Assembly: GCA_946902985.2 (NCBI GenBank)
Contig: OX336388.2
Coordinates: 371,739,387-371,803,386 of the forward strand
DNA length: 64,000 nt
Source: Meconema thalassinum
Lineage: Eukaryota; Arthropoda; Insecta; Orthoptera; Tettigoniidae
Reading direction: 5' to 3'
The position numbers and the translations under genes are program-made. Within the stretch, counting starts at the first letter, position 1; each line of letters begins with the position of its first letter. Shown here in pieces: positions 1 through 10,087 of this stretch. The notes beneath the pieces were generated by a model. That model saw only the letters and a list, made by a program, of their open reading frames with translations. It made no database searches and was not told the DNA's origin.

Positions 1-283
1 ACATAGATTTAGGTGGGTATTGGAAGTCGTTTTTGAAAGCCTTTGGAACGTGGTGATCAACGGAACTGTTGGTGCAGCAAAAAGGATGAAAATAGAAGCA
101 TTTGAAAATAATGTGCTGTCACAGGAGAATGATGAAGAGTAGATAGTGGATAGGGTAATAAATGAAGAGCTATAATGAGGGAGGAGATAAGCTTCTGGCG
201 AATGCTAATGAAAAGAATTGTTTGACTGGTAGAGATTAGGCCTACACTAAGACCCCCAGTAATAGGAAACTTAGTTATGGAAG
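1..283 (+). repeat. LINE 3'-end fragment, left part
   Basis: Degenerate 3' portion of a non-LTR retrotransposon on the plus strand. The stretch near 190-280 (cttctggcgaatgctaatga... then taataggaaacttagttatgg) matches the reverse complement of the LINE ends at 16.45-16.83 kb and 18.46-19.55 kb. The reading frame is broken. It continues at 757 after a SINE insertion. The family is RTE/CR1-like by the style of its C-terminal tail; the exact clade is not determined. Confidence 0.6.
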
Positions 284-756
284 TGTCGACTCCGTAGCGA
301 AGCGGTCAGCATGGTTAGCTGCCGCTCCGGAGGTCCTGGGTTCGATTCCCGGCTCTGCCACGAATTTTGAAAAGTGGTACGAGGACTCAGCTTCCGGTGG
401 TCCAAATGACTAGAGGGGGTTCGATTCCCTCCTCAGCCTTCCTCGAAATGGTTTTCCGTGGTTTCCCACTTCGTCTTCAGGCAAATGCCGGGATGGTGCC
501 TACTGTAAGGCCACGACTGCCGCCTTCCCTCTTCCTTGCCTATCCATCCCAATCTTCCCTTCCCATCCCTCATGAGGCCCCTGTTCGCTTTGCAGGTGAG
601 GCAGCCTGGGCGAAGTGCTGATCACACCTCCCCAGTTGTATCCACTCCGACCAAGTGTTCCCAGCTCTAGGACACTGCCTGGAAAGGCGGTAGTGGTGAG
701 TTCCCTCGCTGAGTCCGTGGGAAACACCAACCTGTAGGATAAAATTGACTAAAAAA
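284..756 (+). mobile_element. tRNA-derived SINE (family S1), full length
   Basis: The tRNA-like head has a recognisable A box (tagcgaagcggtcagcatgg) and B box (gggttcgattccc) near 295-355. A conserved SINE body follows (aaatggttttccgtggtttccc, then ggcaaatgccgggatggt) and the tail is A-rich (aaaattgactaaaaaa). An 11-bp target duplication, agttatggaag, flanks it at 273-283 and 757-767. It interrupts a LINE 3' end. Related pieces lie at about 14.4 kb (+) and 44.05 kb (-). It is not a functional tRNA gene, because the body and tail are those of a retroposon. Confidence 0.85.
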
Positions 757-905
757 AGTTATGGAAGGACTAGAACTGTAGGAGTAAGTCAAAATTAGAA
801 TATGTTAAACAGATTGCCTCGGATGTAATGTGTGGTAGCCATGTAGAGATGACATGATTAGCTCAAGACAGGAAGGTGTGGATAGCTGCATCATCAGGAT
901 ATGCT
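757..905 (+). repeat. LINE 3'-end fragment, right part
   Basis: Continuation of the LINE interrupted at 283. The segment aatatgttaaacagattgcc through the block around tagagatgacatgattagct matches the C-terminal coding end of the minus-strand LINE at 18.47-18.67 kb, whose frame reads LEYVKQIASDAGCGSYVEMK. Frameshifts and substitutions make this copy dead. Confidence 0.6.
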
Positions 906-957
906 ATTGCGTATACTATTTATTATGTGGAAAATTACATATTTTATCTATAAAGCC

Positions 958-1830
958 ATAAGAGCCTCCGTGGCTTAGGCGGCAGCACGCCGGTCTCTCA
1001 CTGCTGGGTCCGTGGTTCAAATCCCGGTCACTCCATGTGAGATCTGTGCTGGACAAAACGGAGGCAGACAGGTTTTTCTCCGGGTACTCCGGTTTTCCTT
1101 GTCAAAATTCCATTCCAGCAACACTCTCCATTATCATTTCATTTCATCTGTTATTCATGGTTGGTTGGTTGGTTCTTAAGTTTAGGGGCTGCTATAACGC
1201 GGTCATGTAGCCCCGTATACTTTGGGAGTGTGTAGAATCTGTCTGATAACCGGTGTTAATTGTGATGACTGTATTAGTGTGTGTATCTGTTTTAATTCAA
1301 GTAAGGACTGCAGACGATCAATTTTCAAGTAGTTCCTACTTTTGCCGCCAAACACCACCGTCAACGACTAATAGTTCAGGATTTAGCTACCAGACGTCAC
1401 CGCAGTCGGCTCTTGGCAACGAACGTAGGAACCTAAGAGCGTTGTTTACATTCTTAACCTATACAATTTAGCTTCACACAGGTGTAATTAGTGGAAGGAT
1501 CTTTTAAATAGGCCATAGATCTATGATATGGGACCGCCGACTTTACTTCCCTCCGAAGGAAGGCATACTGAGGGATTTTTAACGCTCTTAAAAAATCCGA
1601 TGACTTCGGCCGGATTTGAACCCGCGATCTTGGGAATAGAAGCTCAGCATGCTACCGACTACGCCACCAAAGCTGCCTATCTGTCATTCATTTAATCATT
1701 GCCTCAGAGGAGTGCGACAGGCTTCGGCAGCCGGCACAGTTCATATCATCGCCGCTAGATGGGGGCTTCATTCATTCCATTTCTGGCCCAGTCGGTCGAC
1801 TGGAAGCAGGCTGTGGATTTTCATTTCCAC
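958..1830 (+). mobile_element. tRNA-derived SINE (family S2), split by another SINE
   Basis: The head at 960-1035 has tRNA-like promoter boxes (tggcttaggcggcagcacg; gtggttcaaatcccgg). The body continues to 1158 and resumes at about 1679-1830 (attgcctcagaggagtgcga... gctgtggattttcatttcc). A 10-bp target duplication, ctataaagcc, brackets the whole unit at 948-957 and 1831-1840. The element is about 353 bp once the nested S3 SINE at 1159-1678 is removed. Confidence 0.8.
1159..1678 (-). mobile_element. tRNA-derived SINE (family S3), full length, nested in S2
   Basis: Reverse-strand copy of a ~520-bp SINE. Its tRNA-like head lies at 1610-1678; the B box reads on the minus strand as cgggttcaaatccgg. 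Its tail is a (ccaa)n tract, seen here as ttggttggttgg. The same family occurs at 4309-4690 and 18688-19207 (+), and in shortened form at 3340, 43318 and 44470. It is flanked by a 13-bp duplication with one mismatch, atctgttattcat at 1146-1158 and atctgtcattcat at 1679-1691. Confidence 0.85.
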
Positions 1831-1840
1831 CTATAAAGCC

Positions 1841-2367
1841 CTACGCGAAATGAATAAATAACCGATGTGTGACTACGGGGGTCGGGTGCCTTACTGTAGG
1901 CTATGTACAGTAGATTTCTTGCTCCGGTTATTACCACTACCCGTGTCTCTGACATGCTAGCCGGTGCTCAGCAGTCAGCATATTGCTGACACTGATCCTC
2001 AAAGGACACTTGAATGCCACTATGGAACGCGTGACCACGAGATAGAGAATCTCTTGATTCAGCTTGTGATGCGGCACAGAACGTGGCCAATTTATTGCAC
2101 CATTATCACTCGTGTCGGTATCATTTGCAAACCTTGCGCAAATATGTGAACTTTCATCAATAGTTTTATTGTATTATCAATGATGAAATGCTTTTGGTGT
2201 ATAAAATCAATTCACATCATCACATTTTCTCAGCGTTAATAGAGTTCTTGTATAAGTTGCTATGCCAAAGAATATCGATAGAAAACTGTTTCTTATATTT
2301 TTAGAGGAAAGAAAGGTTATAAATTGAAGGTGAAATGCTAAATGTAAATCACTTACAGAAGCAACAC
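1841..2367. other. No recognisable feature
   Basis: AT-rich sequence with only short open frames. I see no domain motif, repeat boundary or RNA gene here. Confidence 0.5.
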
Positions 2368-2593
2368 ATCTTGGGCAGGGCTGGATCTAAGAGTATGCCG
2401 CCTATAGGCTAAAGTCCATTTGCCGCCCCTCTGTAGTTCATATTTGCTTAATACATTAGTTTTATACAACAAATGGATCAAGTTCATTGGCGTTTTCAAC
2501 TTTTTTAAACATAAAGTTCATTTAGCTTATATAAAACAACAATTACAATGCTTTACATAGTAAATTATATAATGAAATTAGTTATCTACTTTT

Positions 2594-3339
2594 AGGTAGA
2601 TTTCATTAGAAAGCTAACTATTGCAATGGGTACCATGTTTCGACTTCCGGGAAATTTCGACATATCTTCGCGTTTCACATCCCCCAGACCCCAAAACCAC
2701 CATCAGTTCAAAAGTTTATATATAATTTATGTATGTATATATATGTATATCAGTTTCTTGTGGACACGATAACTGCCGTAATTTTGCACCAATCACTTTG
2801 AATCTTTTACATAATATGTATACCCTTAAAATCTCGGTCGAGTTCGTTAATGGGCAAAATCGGTCTGAGGGGGTGAAAATGGGAGGATTTTTTCGAAAAA
2901 GTGAAATATCGCTATAACTCTCTTAATATCTGAAATATTGAATCCATTCAAAGTTCATACTATGTGTCGGACAAGGCCCTAAAATTTCTGTTTGAAAAGT
3001 TTTTTGATAGCACCAACCATTGACCAAAGGGGTGGGAAAAAGTGGGTTTTTCGGGAAACATTAATCATATCTATGTTAATAGGCACAATATCAAAACCGT
3101 ACAGAATGGACAATATTCCTCCAATAATTACCTAAAACTTTTGTCTGAAAGAATTTTTGATATGACCCACCATTACGCCAAGGGATGAACAAAATGATTT
3201 AAATTATAAGAAAATGCCAAGTGCCAAGAGAGGTTGCCATGACAACTTTACTTTTAATTGATAAGGGATGAGCCATCAGCAGTTGCTATGACAACGCCAC
3301 TGCACGAGATAACATTCAGTTTTCCATCTGTCTGAGGGA
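2594..3339. repeat. Unclassified repeat R1, copy 1
   Basis: It begins aggtagatttcattagaaagc and carries characteristic blocks (attgcaatgggtaccatg; cttgtggacacgataactgc; ggggtgggaaaaagtg). It is repeated at 3552-4308 with small differences. No coding capacity is recognised. The first 12 bases are exactly inverted at 6536-6547 (tgaaatctacct), so the R1-R2 block 2594-6547 could be one nested unit with 12-bp terminal inverted repeats. Confidence 0.65.
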
Positions 3340-3551
3340 AGCGACTTCGGTATCGGAACTGGTAGCATGCTGAACTTCTATGCCCAAGGTCGCGGGTTCA
3401 AACCCGGCTGAAGTCGTCGGATTTACTAAGAGCGCTAAAAATCCTGAGTTTGCTTTCCTTCGGAGAGGAAGTTCCAACGTTCGTTGAGAGTTGCTGATTG
3501 AGGTGGCATCTTGTAGCCAAGTTCACAGCTAGGTGTCGTTGACGGTAGTAT
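3340..3551 (+). repeat. SINE S3 fragment (truncated)
   Basis: tRNA-like head (cggaactggtagcatgctga; gcgggttcaaacccgg) and the first ~200 bp of the S3 body. It is cut off at gacggtagtatttt, where the second R1 copy begins. It forms the right part of a ~958-bp unit that is duplicated in tandem. Confidence 0.75.
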
Positions 3552-4308
3552 TTTAGGTCGATTTCATTAGAAAGCTAACTATTGCAATGGGTACCATGAT
3601 TCGATTTCCGGAAAATTTCGACATATCTTCGCGTTTCACATCCCCCAGACCCCAAAACCACCGTCAGTTCAAAAGTGTATATATAATTTATGTAATGTAT
3701 GTATGTATGTATATCAGTTTCTTGTGGACACGATAACTGCCGTAATTTTGCACTAATCACTTTGAATTTTTTACCGAATATGTATACCCATAAAATCTCG
3801 GTTGAGTTCGTTACTGGGCTAAATAGGTCGAAGGGGATGAAAATGGGGGACTTTTTTTTTCGAAAAAATGAAATATTGCTATAACTCTCTTAATATGTGA
3901 AATATCGAATCCGTTCAAAGTTCATACTATGTGTCGGATAAAGGTCAGAAATTTATGTTTGAAACGTTTTTTGATAGCACCAACCATTGACCAAAGGGGT
4001 GGGAAAAAGTGTTTTTTTCGGGAAACATTAATCATATCTCTGTTAATAGGCACAATATCAAAACCGTACAAAATGGACAATATTCCCATAATAATTACCT
4101 AAAACGTTTGTCTGAAAGAATTTTTGATATGAGCCACCATTGCGCCAAGGGATGAGAAAAATGATTTCGGAATTATAAGAAAATGCCAAGAGCTATCAGT
4201 GGTTGACATGGCAACACTACTAAATTGATGAGGGATGAGCCATCAGACGTTGCCATGACAACGCACTTGCGCGAGATCAGATTCAGATTTCCATCTGACT
4301 AAGTGTGA
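3552..4308. repeat. Unclassified repeat R1, copy 2
   Basis: Second copy of the 2594-3339 repeat, in the same order and orientation, with scattered substitutions and small indels. It is followed by a longer S3 SINE copy, so the tandem duplication unit is R1 plus the SINE head. Confidence 0.7.
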
Positions 4309-4690
4309 AGCGGCTTCGGTGACGTAACTGGTAGCATGCTGAACTTCTATGCCCAAGGTCGCGGGTTCAAAGCCGGCCAAAGTCGTCGGATTTTCTAAGA
4401 GCGCTAAAAATCCCTCAGTAAGCTTTCCTTTGGAGGGGAAGTTACAACGTTCGTTGCGAGTTGCTGATTGAGGTGGCATCTAGTAGCCAAGTTCACAGCT
4501 AGGTGGCGTTGACGGTAGTATCTGGTAGCAACATTAGGAACTACTGCTTGAAATTTAGCGTCTGCATTCCTTACCTGAATTACAGACTAATACAGCCATC
4601 ACAATTCACACCGTTGATCAGACAGATTCTACACTCACCCAAAGTACACGGGGTTATATGACCGCGTTGTCGCAGCCCCTAAACTGAGGA
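4309..4690 (+). mobile_element. tRNA-derived SINE (family S3), internally shortened
   Basis: Head at 4310-4380 (ggtgacgtaactggtagcat; gcgggttcaaagccgg). The 3' body extends to the conserved end cagcccctaaactgaggaacc and the ccaacc tail at 4675-4700. Compared with 18688-19207, the middle section around the tgttaaagaaccttccacta block is missing. Confidence 0.75.
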
Positions 4691-4797
4691 ACCAACCAAC
4701 ATCTCTACGGGAGATACAATTTTGCGTGAAGAAGTAACAGACCGTTACATAGTTACACATCAGTGTCGAAACCTTGCATAAGGACAGTGTGACCACA

Positions 4798-6233
4798 AGT
4801 ATAACAAGTAGTTCCGTGAAGAACTGTACAGCCTATTTTCATATATCCTGCTCATGTTAATTGCCTCTATCAACATACAAAATTTCAGTTTAATTGCTGT
4901 AACAGATTCGTAGATATTGAGAACCGTCTAAATATTTCAGATCGTCGCCAGGTTGGATTTTTATTTTTGTACTATTATATTAAGATTATTGTGTACGTGC
5001 GGTATTCAAACTTCAATCGCATGATTAGAACACAAGGAGTAAAAACGAGATTTTAAAATTACGCACAGCAGCCATCTTGTGATTATGCAAACAATTGAAA
5101 TAAATTAGATGCCAGTGGATCAACATTTGTGTAAGCATTTAACGTGCAACATTTCACGGCACTCGGATAGTTAATTCGCGAGAAACGTCCATTTAAATAT
5201 TTATACTTCGCGTCGCCGCCAAGTTGGATTCGTGCTCACCAGGTTACTGAAAGTCTTATAGGTGAACATATGTTCATAGTCTCTATGAACATAAAAATTT
5301 CAGTTTGGTTGCTGTAAAAGATTCATAGATATTGAGAACCTTCTAAATATTTCGGAAGCTTGCCATTTAGGATTGTTATATGTATAGGCCATAGAGTTAT
5401 GTACCATTCAAGGACACTTATTGCCTAGATTCATTATTCAAACTTTCACTTCGATCACATGATTACGACACAAGAAATAAAAACTTAATTTTAAAATTTC
5501 GCATAGCCGCCATCTTGAGGTTATGTAAACAATTGAATTAAATTAGATGGCAGTACATTACAATCTGCAAAATCATTTACTGTACCACATTTCACTGCGC
5601 TCAGAGAGTTAACTCACGAGAAAAGTCTATTAAAATATTTCAAATTCGCTTGGTCGCCATGTTCGTTTTGTACTTTACAGGTTTATGAATTATACATAGG
5701 TAAACTTGTATCAGTACCCTTTATCACCGTACAAAATTGCAGGGTGATATCTGTAATAGTTTCGGGGATATAGAATGTCAGTGAAATATTTCGCACAGCC
5801 GCCATTTTGAGGTTATGTAAACAATTGAACTAAATTAGACTCCAGTGCATTGCAATGTGTATAAATATTTGCTGTACCAAGTTTCATTACGTTTGGATAG
5901 TTAAATCGCGAGAAAAGTCTATTTAAAAGTCTCCATTTCGCTTGGCCGCCATGTTGGTTTTGTAGTAACCAGGTTTTTGAAAGTCTCATAGGTGAACTTC
6001 TAGTAGTACCCTTTATCACCGTACACAATTTCAGGGCGATATCCGTTATAGTTTCGGAGATATTGAATGTTAGTGAAATATTTCGCACAGCCGCCATGTT
6101 GGATTGGTGAGACGTAACAAAATTCGATGGGCACGGTCGAGGTCGCCGGGAATAGTGCTATGAACTTACCGAGTTTCACTGAAATCGCTCTAGCCGTTTA
6201 GATTTTATTAGGGGGGGGGGGGGGACATACACA

Positions 6234-6292
<59 letters not shown>

Positions 6293-6344
6293 CAAAAGGT
6301 GATCTCATAAGCCTATTTTTTTCAAAATGGAAAATAGGCTAAAA
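4798..6344 (+). repeat. Unclassified ~1.55-kb repeat R2 with terminal hairpin, copy 1
   Basis: It starts acaagtagttccgtgaagaact and ends with a hairpin whose arms are agcctatttt (6310-6319) and aaaataggct (6331-6340). Inside are four imperfect direct repeats centred on a motif like tttcgcacagccgccatctt (near 5043, 5503, 5798 and 6082). A homopolymer G/CA microsatellite precedes the terminal hairpin. A second full copy lies at 21054-22597 and a 5' part at 47766-48757. No protein is recognised. It may be a non-autonomous element, class unknown. Confidence 0.7.
6211..6289. repeat. G homopolymer and (CA)n microsatellite
   Basis: A run of 14 G at 6211-6224 is followed by nearly pure CA dinucleotides to 6289. 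It sits at the same place in the R2 repeat as the CA tract at 22481-22550. Confidence 0.9.
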
Positions 6345-7139
6345 ATGGACTCCAAATGACAAGAAGGTTGCCGTCCCCATAAGACAATAAAATGTTTAAA
6401 ATATGTTTAAAATGAAGAAAAACAAAGTTAATTAATCTCCAATTATAAAATACTTTCACGCGATAAATGAGGTCTGATCCTTCTACGAAAACCTGCATAT
6501 TCTGCCTATTTTCGCCTATCTCCAAGTTTGTCCGGTGAAATCTACCTCCGCCTTCCGGCGTGCCGAGAGGACTTTTTTTTACTTCTTTTAAGATCCGTTA
6601 AAAATGAAATGGGTTTCAAACTTCATTAATTAATTTGTTCTTGGAGATCAGTGATCACTATTTTACACATTATATTTAAATACTAATGACTATCTTTTTC
6701 GTAATTGAAGAACTGTGTTCATTTTTAATTAAGTTGTCCTACACGGTGAAATGAAATTACACAAAATGTAGTTAATTACTGGTTTATTTGTTGAAAAATA
6801 TACAAACTTCTCTAAAACAACTCACCCCACGTAATCTTGATGTTCAAATTTACATAGATTTCTTAATGACAAACTCGTTAATAATGTACTCATATGAAAG
6901 TGTTTTTGTTGTATTTGTGAATTTGTATTATGTTGTAGTTTTAGAAAGTAGGCTATGTAAAAGGACTAAAACATATTTTTAAGTAACTTGTATTCTTAAA
7001 TTCGTACGGAAAATATTAATAACGTCTGAAATACGTCACTTTAGCTTTTGAATAAATTGCCAAACTGCCGCCCCTGAAAATTTGCCGCTCTAGGCTGCAG
7101 CCTACTCAGCTTATTTAGAAATACGGTCCTGATCTTGGG

Positions 7140-7437
7140 ACAAATAGACCCAATCGATTGACTTTCGTCCGCGTATACGTGCGACTTTTGACCGTCAGGA
7201 CGGATTTGAATTAAAGTCGATAACGAGTTATTCCAATTTCCAGTACCCCGACGGTTTCTTTTCTAATGCCATAATCATCCCCCAACACCAATATGGTGAT
7301 GCTTCTAAATATTTCCTCCAGTATTCAATCCCGTATCTCGGAAAATATTTAAGGTTACCCATGAGTGAAATCAGGAAAGCTAAATCAAGAAGGCCATAAT
7401 TTTTTTCGTTTATACCACATGTTAGTGGCAATATCTC
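7140..7437. other. No recognisable feature
   Basis: Unique-looking sequence between the hAT remnant and the foldback element. No coding or RNA signal is seen. Confidence 0.4.
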
Positions 7438-7639
7438 TACTTACTGTCGACAAAAATACAGCGTGTCCCTAAAGTCCGGTAACACTTTTCTTAATTTATT
7501 ACACACAAACTACAAATGATACAGCTTTCCTATATATGGCATATTAAAGAGGAACTCAAATGATTTTGTTAGATATTACCGCCAAAGTTCGTAGTTCCCA
7601 CATTCGCCGCAGTTAGCGCTATTGGCCACATTTGTAAAG

Positions 7640-8693
7640 ATGGTGACTTCTGGCGGAGAGCAGGCTTTCTGTGTGTTGGAATTCCACACGAATAAGAGTG
7701 CTACAGATGTGCAACGGAAGTTTGGGACTAAGTACCGTAAAGAGGCACCAAGCAGGAAGTCTATTTACGCCTGGTATGACAGGTTTGTGCGTTCTGGTTG
7801 CTTGTGTGTTAAGGAACGTAGTGGCCGACCAACAGTGAGTGCAGAGACCGTTAACCGTGTGAATAAGGCATTCGTAGGAAGTCCGAAAAAATCTGTTCGT
7901 AGAGCATCCCGCGAGCTGCAAATACCACGTACGACAGTTTGGAAGACACTACGTAGGAGACTGTGAAGCCGTAAAATTACAGCTCTTGCAACAGTTGAAA
8001 GGGAATGACAAACAACAGCGTTATGAGTTTTGTATCAGAGTGCAACAATGGATGACAGACGATGACGACTTCCTAAATCGCATAATTTTTAGTGACGAAG
8101 CGACTTTCCATACAAATGGTAAAGTCAACAGGCATAACTGTCGTGTGTGGGGGACCGCAAATCCTCATGAATTCCTCGAATATCAGCGTGATTCACCTAA
8201 AGTGAACGTTTTCTGTGCAGTGTCATCACGAAAACTTTACGGACCATTCTTCTTCGACGAAAACACTGTAAATGGGCACACATGCCTGGATATGATACCT
8301 CAGTGGTTGTTCCCACAATTGCAGGAAGATTATGACAATTTCCTGTTCCAGCAAGACGGGGCCCCACCCCATTACCATTCTGATGTCCGTGATTTTATGA
8401 ACAACAGGTTACCTCAGCGCTGGATTGGACGAGCAGGGGAAAATGATAACGGTTTCGACAAGTGGCCTCCCAGATCTCCAGATCTCACTCCCTGTGATTT
8501 CTTCTTATGGGGGTATATCAAAGACTGTGTGTATGTGCCACCTTTACCACAAAATCTCGAGGAACTCAAGCGTAGGACTCAAGACGCTGCCACCACTGTA
8601 TCGGCTGATATGCTCCAAAAAGTGTGTCAAGAATTCGATTACCGTGTACATATTTGCCGAGTTGTACGTGGTGCCCATATCGAGTCGATGTGA
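7640..8693 (+). pseudogene. mariner-like transposase, frame-disrupted
   Basis: Cut-and-paste transposase acting on the element's terminal inverted repeats. The true ATG is at 7640. The N-terminal half (7640-7966) is a paired helix-turn-helix region with the linker CVKERSGRPTVS. The C-terminal half (from about 7970) has the catalytic landmarks FSDEATFH, FQQDGAPPHYH and WPPRSPDLTPCDFFLWGY, the third acidic residue being the D of PCD. By my count 46 residues separate the second and third catalytic positions, more than the 34 of classical mariner; this spacing includes a GENDNG-type insertion. The two halves are in different frames: a TGA at 7964-7966 and small indels up to about 7976 break the gene. 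The rest is well preserved, so the insertion is fairly recent. Confidence 0.9.
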
Positions 8694-8930
8694 AATCAAA
8701 CAATGAAAAGAAAACCATTTGAGTTCCTCTTTTAATATCACGAATACTGTATACGAATTCTGTATAATTTGCAGTTTTTTTTTGTAAAAGGTTAATAAAT
8801 GTGTTAAGAAAAGTGTCAGTGTGAAATCAAACTATGAAAGCAAACCCATCTGAGTTCCCCTTTAATATGACATATATAGAAAAGCTGTATCATTTTCAGT
8901 TTTTGTGCAATAAATTAAGAAAAGTGTTAC
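8694..8930. repeat. Tandem duplication of the mariner 3' non-coding end
   Basis: Two copies, about 8694-8813 and 8819-8930, share tgaaatcaaac(a/t)atgaaa, gagttcc(t/c)cttttaatat, and end in ttaagaaaagtgt. Only the outer copy carries the terminal accggactttagggacac. The inner copy thus lacks the extreme terminus. Confidence 0.8.
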
Positions 8931-10087
8931 CGGACTTTAGGGACACCGTATTATGTGCACTCGAGTTTGAAGGTTGTTTGTGAAGTAACCAATAGACCTA
9001 CATAAAATCCAATAACATCATCAGTTTCATCGTTATATTCTACGTTAGTTCATGTAGGTTTGGAATTTTTAATTTATATTTTAATATTTTTATCGCAGTT
9101 GAAACACAAAAAGTGCCCGTTTTTAAGCGTGTTTCAACCATGCGTCATATTTAAGAATTATTATCTCACAAACCCGTCATTAGATCGAATCCAAATTTTA
9201 ACAGAATATACATTGGAATGTTGTATAACTGGTTTATTAATTTCAAAATGTTGTGTGTTCAAGAACGAAAGTTATCATTTTTGTAAGGTAACTTTTTCTC
9301 GGCTCGGGGTCGTTGGTAAATGTAGTTCTTGGTTGCGTAGTAATATCAAAAAGTTATGCTGTATGACTGTGAAATACGTAAATGAATTCACTTATTTTAT
9401 ATCGGTTTGTATTTGTACGGGGAATTAAGACATGGTTCACCAGCTAGCCGCTCCGGGAAATGCTGTACAGCGTTGCTGATATGGAGCCCATCACTTCCGA
9501 GCGAGGCGGGACATGACGCGTAATGGAGCCCATCTTGGCAACGCTGTACAGCTTTCACCAGAGCGGCTAACTGGTGAACCATGTCTTAATTCCCCGTACA
9601 AATACAAACCGATATAAAATAAGTGAATTAATTTACGTATTTCACAATCATACAGCATACCTTTTTGACGTATAAGGATTACAACGCGACCAAGAACTAC
9701 ATTTTCAAACCACCCCGAGCCGAGAAAATGTTACCTTACAAAAATGATAACAACTTTGTTTCTTGGTCACACAAAATTTTAAAATTAATAAACCAGTTAT
9801 ATAACATTTCAATGTATATTGTGCTAAAATTTGGATTCGATCTGATGACGGGTTTGTGAGATAATAATTCTTAAATGTGACGCATGGTTGAAACATGCTT
9901 AAAAACGGGCACTTTTTGTGTTCCAACTGCGATAAAAAATATTAAAATATAAATTAAACATTCCAAGCCTACATGAACTAACGTAAAATAGAACGACGAA
10001 AATGATGATGATATTGGATTTTATGTAGGTCTATTGGTTACTTCACAAACAACCTTCAAACTCGAGCACACAATATTTTGGTCGATA

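Larger units (their letters stand above)
2376..7131. mobile_element. hAT-type DNA transposon remnant with nested repeats
   Basis: The left end cagggctggatctaaga and the right end, read on the other strand as caggaccgtatttctaa, form imperfect terminal inverted repeats. Subterminal sequences rich in gccgccc are shared by both ends. A perfect 8-bp duplication, ATCTTGGG, flanks it at 2368-2375 and 7132-7139, which is the hallmark of the hAT superfamily. The outer arms (2376-2593 and 6548-7131) carry no intact transposase. The inside is filled by unrelated repeats. It is a non-autonomous or gutted hAT copy. Confidence 0.75.
7459..8948 (+). mobile_element. Tc1/mariner-superfamily transposon with ~100-bp terminal inverted repeats
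   Basis: The ends share gtgtccctaaagtccggtaa (7463-) and its reverse complement (to 8946). Complementarity extends about 100 bp inward on each side (7463-7562 and 8844-8946). It is flanked by the TA dinucleotide at 7457-7458 and 8949-8950, the expected target duplication. The transposase gene between the ends is broken. The 3' non-coding end is partly duplicated in tandem (about 8694-8813 and 8819-8930). Confidence 0.9.

Noticed and set aside
295..360. tRNA gene
   Set aside because: A and B boxes are present, but the sequence continues into a SINE body with A-tail and target duplication. The same holds at 958, 12790, 13805, 15560 and 18690.
4798..6344. CRISPR-like array
   Set aside because: The repeated modules are hundreds of bases long and imperfect, and the context is a eukaryotic repeat element.
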